Virus record (IMG/VR): IMGVR_UViG_3300032164_000034
Span: 1-37,671 of that record
DNA length: 37,671 nucleotides
Direction: 5' to 3' (one strand)
Source: a virus
Position 1 is the first letter of the stretch. Each line of letters begins with the position of its first letter. The notes under the pieces were generated by a model. It had not been told where the DNA came from, did no database searches, and worked only from the letters and a program-made list of their open reading frames with translations. This document shows, piece after piece, positions 32,101 to 37,671 of this stretch. A program made the translations under genes and the position numbers.

Positions 32101-34485
32101 CGTGCATCGCTTGCGGCTCAACTGAGTGAGGGTGCCGCATCTGAGAGCAGCACAGGTATTGAAGCTCCTGGCCCGCAGACTGTTGGGGTCCGCGCACTCA
32201 CCGGAGAAGACCTGGGTACAGACGCGATCATCGATCCGGCGACCATTGCCAACTTTGTCGCCCTGGACAATGTGATCCCTGTGAACGGGTTGAACGTGCG
32301 GACGTTCAACTCGCAACTCCCTGTACCGACACCTACGGACCAGATTCTCGCCCTGCTCTTTGAGCAGCGAGATACCACTCGCTTCGGTCGGCAGACGGTT
32401 TTTAGGGAGTCAGCCTCACAAAGCGCGGTCGCCACTTCGCTCACATCTAGTCTTGAACCCGAGTCTAGTCTCGGTACGCGGCTGGGTGAGAGGTACAACA
32501 CAGCGGCTGGTGTTTCCACAAACGCCGCAGAGACCAAGGGTGCTCTTGTAGCTAGGGCGATAGCGGCAGTCCCTGGGGGGGCGGTCACCGGTTTGAAGAA
32601 TGGCCAGGGTGCCAATATAGAGTCGCCTGACATCACTGGCGGCACTGTGAATGGGAGCGCAGGCACTCCAGAAGAGACAGCTATGGCTGTCGGCAGCACA
32701 AACACAGCAGATGTGGCGAGAAACATTCTGCTTGCTAAGGGCAGGCGTGTTGTCCAACAAGTATCAGAGGCAAACAGAGCAAGTTTGAACACAGCGGCTG
32801 GACTCATCAGGGACAATCCACCGACGACAGTGGCCCCTGTTGTAGCGGCCCCTGTTGTGGCTCCGGTCGCAGCTACCCCAACGGCCCCTGCTCCTGCTGC
32901 ATCAACCAGTGATGTAGCACTGGCTGCACGAGTCTCTCGTGGGCATGGGACGATCTCTCCTGCTGTTCTGAGTGCTGTCAGATCCCTGGAATCAAACGGA
33001 CAGGAACGTGCGATTCGGTTTGAGGCACGTCTCTACCACACGGCTACTGGACACACGATCGCCACCATCCCTGGTGAATCCAACCGAGCCAGATTCAATC
33101 GTGTGCTCGCAGAGTTCCCGTCTGAGTCTGACAGGGCTGCGGCAATCAGGTCCACGTCGTTCGGATACTACCAGGTGCTTGGACGTGCCCTGATCGAGGC
33201 ACACCCATCTAACCCGGTTGAGGCGTTCGACAACGATCCGGTGGGGGTCAGCAACGAACTTCTTGGGAGGTTCCTCAATGACCGCCCTGCGGTCAGGCGT
33301 GCAATGGAGGCTGTGACGGCAGACCCATCCCAAGCGAACATCAACGAACTAGCTCGTGTCTACAATGGCGGTGCCATTGGCCGTGACGCTAACAACAGAT
33401 GGAGTGCTCACTTCACCGCAGGTCTCACCAATCCCACATCCAGGACGACCCCACGAGCCCCTGCGGGAACCGGGACAGGTCGCAGAGGCAGCGGCAGTGT
33501 ACCCAGCGGTTCTTCTGGCACTCGTCTCGACGGCGACGCGGGTCGGCGGGTTGTTGCCCTCCTCCGGTTTTGGTCTGCGGATATCCGTAAGCTCTTTGGC
33601 GGCTCATGGCCAAGTGGTCTTCCCTTCAGTGCTGGTACTGAAGAAGGTGTTCTCACGCAGGAGATTAGCTCATATTCTCCCGTGTTCCCGGTAAGTGACG
33701 CCGTGGGGTATGAGCACTACGGGACGTACCAGTACGGTCGCGGTCTGAGCATCGAGCCAGGCGGGAACTACGAGCGGCTCATGGCGGTTGACCCGTTCCA
33801 ATACGTTGACCCTGACCTCGCCGCTGCGTTTGCAGACGCCGTTATGCGTGCTGGAAGTGCGGACCCGTCAAACCTAGGAGTGCGTGCGGCACTAGATGCC
33901 ATCGCCAGTGACGAGCAGTTCCTGAACAGTCCAGGTGCGGCCATCGCTACGCGCACCTACGCAGAGGGGTTGGCCGGTGCTGACCCAAGCACAGACGTGA
34001 CGGCGAACATCGCCAACGGACTGTCCAACTACGTCATGAGCGACCGTGATGCGATCACCAGGCTCCCTGTGTCGAACGCGGCGTTCAGGCTCGCAGACCT
34101 CAACCCGAACCTGTCGGGTGACGACACATGCGAGTGCCGTGGGGCGGAGGCTGACCTCCTCCTCGGGGCTTACATGCGTGGGGCCAACGAGGCTACGTTC
34201 GCGACCGTCGAGACTCCTGACGATGCCGTCAGGTGGGTTGCGAATCAGATGTCCCTTGCGGCTGACTCGTGGGTGCTCACCCAGAACGCCCTGCGGGGTG
34301 CGGCTCTCTCAGGACTGGGCCGCAGGTCAGTCTTCGACAGCGTGCAGGGCATCCTGGGGATTGCTTCCCAGTTGACGGCTCCGTTCAACCAACTGGAGAG
34401 TGATCTGAGTGGTGTGGCTGACCCCACCACTCAGAACCTTCGTCGGCTGAACGAGCTAGCCGGACGTATTGACCAGACCGTCTAG
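29149..34485 (+). CDS. Giant baseplate hub protein with N-acetylmuramidase-type domain
   Basis: The protein is 1778 residues from GTG 29149. Residues about 1-560 form the hub: CATCHHRIDVQQFVTSVSVD, LLRTGLEVHVYFRGYFP, HGVVTGVSHEYSGGYYSASLT and FIPHIDCFYYVQSVSHSF, as in gp27/gpD-type hub proteins. About 640-1250 is a low-complexity and coiled-coil region (Ala/Thr/Pro linkers, LRTSVTNIDAEIQTQEHTIE). About 1255-1426 resembles the N-acetylmuramidase family (PF11860): AVRSLESNGQ with likely catalytic Glu1281, then IRFEARLYH with Glu1292, STSFGYYQVLG and ARVYNGGAIG. It should cut the peptidoglycan sugar backbone during DNA injection. The C-terminal 350 residues have no clear family. It overlaps the convergent - strand gene by 30 bases. 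Confidence 0.8.
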   Translation: MSILNRPYAGTWGENRRKIVQYTPDALVYLNGDTGLAGCATCHHRIDVQQFVTSVSVDAGVDPGASSSSITLSIPRHYGDSIFRDGNTLLRTGLEVHVYFRGYFPMTGMADSDSDPDASIVAGVNLSDIPQYPYYPVFHGVVTGVSHEYSGGYYSASLTCSGMLHFWQYMTIASNGSFFGARPNNSGVRTNLRGHVFTGMSPFAIIYSLYQNTLGSAAGVGFALQSRTNMQAISSATGDSSYAMVQQYWERRFLQGMYRLRMHGASGQLFSGSTQAYLARLGGRQARILSVVTGNNRSERDPLASSAEEFNLIDRDGAGRINRGADLRSLAGTSGSATDHGVVVPQMQAFVNDISQWGQVSLFETTYETKLDIATQVSNICGYEFYQDMDGDLVFKPPLYNLDTSSSRIYRIEPEDIVSISFTEAEPEATWATVSAGPFQNMRGVVDEAEFGVRATYYDYRLIAQFGWREGSMESNYYSNARSAFYAAVANLDKLNQGMNSASVTIPLRPEIRQGFPVFIPHIDCFYYVQSVSHSFSYGSACTTTLNLIARRRKYIPPGDPAIPGIAGITLEQTTNPPKPVQYLDSNIPRILGFPNVVMALDPTRINPLFFVLGLDAEEDRSDVHRAGSDSIRQARQELLASNFAQILVSEGVLGMGPAPAPATSAAVDAALASFDSARAPTTSAVTPAAPTPPEPTATAAEVTSAAPDTTSGGRESVILGDWHILVADRQNVRVTAEQLRLGLARLITARRSLRTSVTNIDAEIQTQEHTIEENSTGTGSRAAIDAATAEIERLRTEAATINAFLADGTIAENGFLVFGAGQRATISGNTELVNFLIGLVRQRNPSTASRDMSMDATGTINNSANILDLLNDRKSAMGINTPGYYRYYSSAHPNPDQQGYAPLATSTTEGAARRGVVDEAETGTPESLASADRSSPRSAAISPERRAELESEISRLDANITQMEDFVAVGTNPQSDLDTLISQRASLAAQLSEGAASESSTGIEAPGPQTVGVRALTGEDLGTDAIIDPATIANFVALDNVIPVNGLNVRTFNSQLPVPTPTDQILALLFEQRDTTRFGRQTVFRESASQSAVATSLTSSLEPESSLGTRLGERYNTAAGVSTNAAETKGALVARAIAAVPGGAVTGLKNGQGANIESPDITGGTVNGSAGTPEETAMAVGSTNTADVARNILLAKGRRVVQQVSEANRASLNTAAGLIRDNPPTTVAPVVAAPVVAPVAATPTAPAPAASTSDVALAARVSRGHGTISPAVLSAVRSLESNGQERAIRFEARLYHTATGHTIATIPGESNRARFNRVLAEFPSESDRAAAIRSTSFGYYQVLGRALIEAHPSNPVEAFDNDPVGVSNELLGRFLNDRPAVRRAMEAVTADPSQANINELARVYNGGAIGRDANNRWSAHFTAGLTNPTSRTTPRAPAGTGTGRRGSGSVPSGSSGTRLDGDAGRRVVALLRFWSADIRKLFGGSWPSGLPFSAGTEEGVLTQEISSYSPVFPVSDAVGYEHYGTYQYGRGLSIEPGGNYERLMAVDPFQYVDPDLAAAFADAVMRAGSADPSNLGVRAALDAIASDEQFLNSPGAAIATRTYAEGLAGADPSTDVTANIANGLSNYVMSDRDAITRLPVSNAAFRLADLNPNLSGDDTCECRGAEADLLLGAYMRGANEATFATVETPDDAVRWVANQMSLAADSWVLTQNALRGAALSGLGRRSVFDSVQGILGIASQLTAPFNQLESDLSGVADPTTQNLRRLNELAGRIDQTV

Positions 34486-35553
34486 GACCGGCTCAGCAGC
34501 GACAGGTGGCTCTCCAAATGCCTCGACCACAGGAGCCGAGACGGGAGCCTCCACAGGCTCTACCGTCGTTGCCTCAGGGCTGACAGTGGCCTCTGCAATC
34601 GGAGCAGGGACAATGCAACCCTCGGTGCCAGGACGGCACCAGAATCGGTTTGCAGTGTCTCCTGTCTCGAAGGGGACCAGACCACGGGCTTCAGCGATGT
34701 GGTCGTCGCAGGCACCATGCACGTCCTCACAACGACCACCCCAAGCGATGATGGGTGCTGCCGCATAGGGACCGAGATCATGCCCGGCGAACAACCGACG
34801 AGTGAGAGCTTGGACCGCAAGCCATCTCGGTCGATAGTCGCGTTCCCAGTTCAACCCTGCCGGGAAGTTCGCAGGACTGGTGTTCTCCAGATTGAGGTTG
34901 ACGATCCACCTCGTGCGGGGAGCACGAGGTTCCCACTGTTCAGTGACGTAGTGGGTGTGGCGGCGCAGAGCACCCATGAGGGTTTCGCCCCGTGCTCTGG
35001 TGCGTCGGATCACTCGGTAGATTGCAGGGCAGTCGAGTTCGGCTCTGTTGTGATCTGGACCTGGATCGCACGCAACCTCACCTGATTCGCAGGGGTTGTG
35101 GATCCAGTTGGCCTCGCTGACACACAAGCGAGAGAAGACCAGCACGGTCGTGTCGAACAACTCTTGATCTCTTCGGAGATTGTTCGCCTCAGGCCACGTC
35201 GGGCTGTACATCTGCCCAAACGCTCTCCGCACCTCAGGGTCCGTGCTGTTATACCCAGGGTAGAAGCTGGGGGCAGAGGTGACACGGGTGGTGCGGTGCA
35301 TCCGCCTCATCATTGAGGCGACGCTGACCGTTGTGACCGGCGCAGCAGGCGCAGGTGCTTCGGTCTCTACGACTGAGACAGGGGTGGGTGCTGGGGTCGG
35401 TACATGAACATGCACCACAGGCACCACAGACTCAGTCGGTTCACTTGTCACAGCGGTGTCGTCCCTGCCTGCGAACGCGAACGCGGCGCAGAGGCTCAGG
35501 CCAAACACGAAGACGGCGCTGAAAACAAGCGCAGCGATTTCCTTGAACTTCAT
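34456..35553 (-). CDS. Secreted wall-hydrolase-like protein
   Basis: The protein is 365 residues from ATG 35553 (GTG 35556 one codon earlier is possible; AAGGA lies upstream). Residues 7-29 are a signal or membrane segment (LVFSAVFVFGLSLCAAFAFAG). A Thr/Pro/Val-rich linker spans about 30-80. The core at about 130-260 reads LVFSRLCVSEANW, then DCPAIYRVIRRTRARGETLMGAL, then TRWIVNLNLE, then RPRWLAVQALTRRLF. The SEAN glutamate, a D-x-x-A-I helix and an R-x-x-W motif resemble SleB/CwlJ-type or lysozyme-like wall hydrolases. The tail is Pro/Glu/Ala-rich. It could be the endolysin, separate from the tail muramidase. Its 3' end overlaps the hub gene by 30 bases. Confidence 0.6.
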   Translation of the reverse strand: MKFKEIAALVFSAVFVFGLSLCAAFAFAGRDDTAVTSEPTESVVPVVHVHVPTPAPTPVSVVETEAPAPAAPVTTVSVASMMRRMHRTTRVTSAPSFYPGYNSTDPEVRRAFGQMYSPTWPEANNLRRDQELFDTTVLVFSRLCVSEANWIHNPCESGEVACDPGPDHNRAELDCPAIYRVIRRTRARGETLMGALRRHTHYVTEQWEPRAPRTRWIVNLNLENTSPANFPAGLNWERDYRPRWLAVQALTRRLFAGHDLGPYAAAPIIAWGGRCEDVHGACDDHIAEARGLVPFETGDTANRFWCRPGTEGCIVPAPIAEATVSPEATTVEPVEAPVSAPVVEAFGEPPVAAEPVLDGLVNTSG

Positions 35554-35621
35554 CACGAGATTCCTTTCAGTAGCGACGTGCCCGAACAGATAGATTGCAC
35601 GTCTGTAGACTCTCCCTGAAT
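35553..35621 (-). other. Possible 22-residue leader frame with ATT start
   Basis: On the - strand an AAGGAGG consensus ribosome site (35629-35635) is followed 7 bases later by ATT 35621, opening 22 codons that end at TGA sharing one base with ATG 35553 (TGATG). No ATG/GTG/TTG start fits this site. It may be a coupled leader peptide, or the ribosome site may be chance. Confidence 0.25.
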
Positions 35622-35701
35622 GTGCTTTTCCTCCTTGGTTTGAGGTCGAAACTGCGAACGGAATGTGGCGCTATCGCCGCGTTATTCCCCTATAGCCGGA
35701 A

Positions 35702-36367
35702 TCATGGGGCTTTAGCCCACACGGCGGGTGGTGGTGTCGTAATCCACGGCGCACAATCGCTGTGGACCCACCCCACGTTCCCACCTCCCCAGATGACATC
35801 CTCCGGGAACTCATGGGCTACTACGCTTTCCCTACAGAAAACGCACTCGCACCCTGGGAGGTTTTCTGGGTATCGGAAGCGTTGGCTCGTATCCCCGCCC
35901 GACCAATCTGAGATCTTCTTGTAGATGTCAAAGCAGAAGGTTGGCCTCTGCGAACCCCCACTCGGATCGAAGAGTGGAGACATTGGGAACTTGGCCCCCT
36001 CCATCGAGAGCCCAATGCGAGGGTCGATCTCGTAGAAGGTGGGGGCGAATCTCCTGGCGAGGTCCGAGAACACAGAGAGAGCAAATCTTTCGGCTTGCGC
36101 GCTGTCTGCTGCCAGGGATCCAAACTTGTGGCCTGAGATCCTGTGCCTCTGTGCCCAGGATGTGTCTCGCTTCCATGTCCAACCCACGGGAAGGCTTTCG
36201 GGAACGACCCGGACCTCCAGGGTCAGATTGACATCGTTGGAGATCCCCTCCCTCTCGGTCTTGTACCTGACCAAGAGCCACGGAACCTGCTCAGGCAGGA
36301 TCTCCCCAAGGACGTGCTCCTGGATCAACCCGTGCGAATTGTTGAGCACCTCGGTGACGCTGGACAT
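35702..36367 (-). CDS. Zinc-binding hypothetical protein
   Basis: The protein is 221 residues and follows the HNH gene by 7 bases on the - strand. The N-terminal part (NLTLEVRVVPESLPVGWTW, then KFGSLAADSAQAERFALSVF) looks mixed alpha/beta with no family I can name. The C-terminal 60 residues contain C-E-C-V-F-C-RESVVAHEF and, farther on, GNVGWVHSDCAPW, so three cysteines, then a histidine and a cysteine, could bind one zinc ion. Whether it binds nucleic acid is unknown. A 145-base gap separates it from the hydrolase gene, which may have its own control region. Confidence 0.65.
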   Translation of the reverse strand: MSSVTEVLNNSHGLIQEHVLGEILPEQVPWLLVRYKTEREGISNDVNLTLEVRVVPESLPVGWTWKRDTSWAQRHRISGHKFGSLAADSAQAERFALSVFSDLARRFAPTFYEIDPRIGLSMEGAKFPMSPLFDPSGGSQRPTFCFDIYKKISDWSGGDTSQRFRYPENLPGCECVFCRESVVAHEFPEDVIWGGGNVGWVHSDCAPWITTPPPAVWAKAP

Positions 36368-36374
36368 CCGTGGC

Positions 36375-36845
36375 TCAATCTTCCACTGACTTCACCCCGA
36401 ACTCAGCCGGGAGGGTCTTCAACCACTCAAGATTGAGCTTCCAGACAAAGCGGCTCCTTGCGTTCCACTGACGCATGGCCTGCTGGATGTGAGCCTCGAC
36501 CTGCTCGGGGGTCCACTGGTTGACCTTGGACATGTGCTGGATGGCCAGGTGCCCTCGCCCGACTGAGAGGGCACGCCCAATGTGGCGGACCTCGTGGCAC
36601 GAGGGACACAGGGCTTCCAGCCCAACGAGCTTCTGGATGTGTCTGGCGTCGTTGTACTCCCACCGTTCGTGGCACTCGACAGGGTGCTTGCGACCTTTCC
36701 CACCGCAGATCTCGCAGAGGAAGTTGGCCTTCTTGTACACGCTCTGTCGGAGATCGTCCCAGCCCTTCTTGGACAGGACTGACCGGAGATTCCACCCCCA
36801 AGTGGAGGCCGGGACGAGTTCAGCGACGAGACGTGGTTCGCTCAC
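36375..36845 (-). CDS. HNH-family nuclease-like protein
   Basis: The protein is 156 residues from GTG 36845. The core reads LCEICGGKGRKHPVECHERWEYND (Cys44, Cys47, Cys58, His59), then LEALCPSCHEVRHIG (Cys80, Cys83, His84). This is the zinc-braced HNH-like layout common in phage HNH genes, where the His of the CHE-W-Y-D motif would be catalytic. The helical C terminus (WTPEQVEAHIQQAMRQWNARS) is also typical of that family. It may act as a packaging nuclease or homing-type enzyme. The first gene of the - strand operon, it shares its upstream region with the + gene that starts at 36947. Confidence 0.75.
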   Translation of the reverse strand: MSEPRLVAELVPASTWGWNLRSVLSKKGWDDLRQSVYKKANFLCEICGGKGRKHPVECHERWEYNDARHIQKLVGLEALCPSCHEVRHIGRALSVGRGHLAIQHMSKVNQWTPEQVEAHIQQAMRQWNARSRFVWKLNLEWLKTLPAEFGVKSVED

Positions 36846-36946
36846 GAAAGACCTTACACGCCTCTCACAAGACCGGACCCGTCAGGTTCTCCCGGTAGCG
36901 GAGCTATCAGAGCCCCATGTCGAACCCGCCGCCCCGCTGAAAGAAC
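36846..36946. promoter_or_regulatory. Divergent intergenic region
   Basis: These 101 bases separate two genes that start in opposite directions and so should hold promoters for both. A CCGGTAGCGG stretch near 36890-36899 resembles the CGGTAGAGT elements elsewhere but lacks a good -35. No clear sigma-70 pair is seen on either strand. Listed as a likely control region on layout grounds only. Confidence 0.4.
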
Positions 36947-37671
36947 ATGACCGACACCCTCGACAAGCTCAAGAAGGCATTCGAGCAGACGATCAGCACC
37001 GTGACTGCGGTTCAACCGTGGAACGAGCCGCTGTCGCGTCGAGACGCCGTGCAATCTGGGCAAGTGCTCACAACGCCCCTCGTTCAAGGCGGCCTCGGCG
37101 CGTGGGCAGGCTCTTCTGGATTCCCCTACACTGGAACCAATGCCCTGGGTGTACAGACGGGGGCTCAGCCACCGTCTCGAAATTCGTTCGAGATGGGCCT
37201 GGGGCTGCCTGGTGTTCCAGACGTGGACTTCGTTCCCTACGCTGCGGGCACCAACCGCTTCGGGGGCAAGGGTCCGTCGCTCATCGGGCACCCAATCTCT
37301 TGGGAGGTCGTCGGCCCGACCCTGAAGTCGCCCTACTGCGACTGGCAGTGGCATGTGGACACGGGACTCAACACCCTCACCCTGGAGGCAGGGCCGTACC
37401 CGATGCCTACGGGTGGCCTTCCAGCCAACATCACCCCCCAAGCCTACGGTCCCAATCTCACTGGTTTTGATGCCTTGGGCGGGCTCTACGTCCTGTTCAC
37501 GTTCACGGGCGAGAACTTCACAGGCTCTCTGGCAGGGGGGCGGACACCCATCACTCCGACCTTCAAGTACCGAGCGCCCTTCGAGATCTTCCGTGTCCTC
37601 AGTATTGACGCCCCGGCCCTCACGATCGCGCTCAGGCCCGAGAAACTCATCGCTACCTACTTCGGAGCCGG
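36947..37671 (+). CDS. Virion-like protein, N-terminal part
   Basis: From ATG 36947 (GAAAG upstream) the frame is open for 241 codons and leaves the window. The protein begins with a helix (MTDTLDKLKKAFEQTISTV), then a Gly/Pro-rich region (LVQGGLGAWAGSSGFPYTGTN). A beta-rich part follows: GHPISWEVVGPTLKSPYCDW, NTLTLEAGPYPMPTGG, GLYVLFTFTGENFTGSL and FKYRAPFEIFRVLSIDAPAL. It resembles a virion surface or baseplate/fibre-type protein, but no specific family can be named. It opens a new + strand block after the small - strand operon. Confidence 0.7.
   Translation, partial: MTDTLDKLKKAFEQTISTVTAVQPWNEPLSRRDAVQSGQVLTTPLVQGGLGAWAGSSGFPYTGTNALGVQTGAQPPSRNSFEMGLGLPGVPDVDFVPYAAGTNRFGGKGPSLIGHPISWEVVGPTLKSPYCDWQWHVDTGLNTLTLEAGPYPMPTGGLPANITPQAYGPNLTGFDALGGLYVLFTFTGENFTGSLAGGRTPITPTFKYRAPFEIFRVLSIDAPALTIALRPEKLIATYFGA

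Noticed and set aside
35595-35924. Plus-strand frame of 109 codons near the minus-strand operon
   Set aside because: It overlaps the end of the zinc-binding gene and the hydrolase leader on the opposite strand, and its translation has no recognisable feature.
1-37671. tRNA genes, CRISPR arrays, insertion sequences, integrase or attachment sites
   Set aside because: The intergenic gaps are too short for most of these, no cloverleaf or regular spacer-repeat pattern was seen, and no transposase or recombinase motif appears in any frame read.

Overview
This window is a dense, almost gap-free stretch of a large GC-rich contractile-tailed (myovirus-type) phage genome. Nearly all genes run on the + strand, start codons are ATG or GTG, many stop/start pairs overlap by 4-8 bases, and the order neck genes - tail sheath - tail tube - chaperone-like genes - tape measure - baseplate/hub is that of a contractile tail module. 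No tRNA, CRISPR array, integrase, terminase, capsid or replication gene is visible. The host is not stated by the sequence. Two genes near the left end are in the style of Myxococcota/Polyangia: a small lipoprotein with an Asp/Ala/Gly (DAG-type) tail, and a signal-peptide TPR envelope protein. My inference is a phage of a myxobacterium-like host.

Left region (about 1-7480): accessory and nucleic-acid genes. These are a broken hypothetical, an acidic hypothetical, the DAG-type lipoprotein, a P-loop polynucleotide-kinase-like protein, the TPR protein, an RNA ligase, a proline-rich virion-like protein, an 819-residue von Willebrand A (vWA) protein, a SAM methyltransferase-like protein, a staphylococcal-nuclease-like protein, a 31-residue membrane peptide and a short helical protein. 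Kinase plus ligase suggests an RNA end-healing and sealing pair.

Central region (7511-13882): virion neck-type genes mixed with an actin/Hsp70-fold ATPase, cysteine-rich proteins and an FmdB-like zinc-ribbon gene. The zinc-ribbon gene appears to start on a non-canonical ATC codon.

Tail region (14010-34485): a giant tail sheath (1769 aa), a small accessory protein, the tail tube, two chaperone-position proteins, the tape measure (1272 aa), two mutually related baseplate proteins and a 1778-aa hub protein. The hub carries an N-acetylmuramidase-type domain near its C terminus.

Right end: a short - strand operon (HNH-type protein, zinc-binding hypothetical, secreted wall-hydrolase-like protein) converges on and overlaps the hub gene by 30 bases. 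A further + strand virion-like gene then runs off the window. Several intergenic gaps hold perfect inverted repeats without a proper U-tract. Two gaps hold a shared CGGTAGAGT element followed by a hairpin, which I read as candidate promoters with structured leaders.
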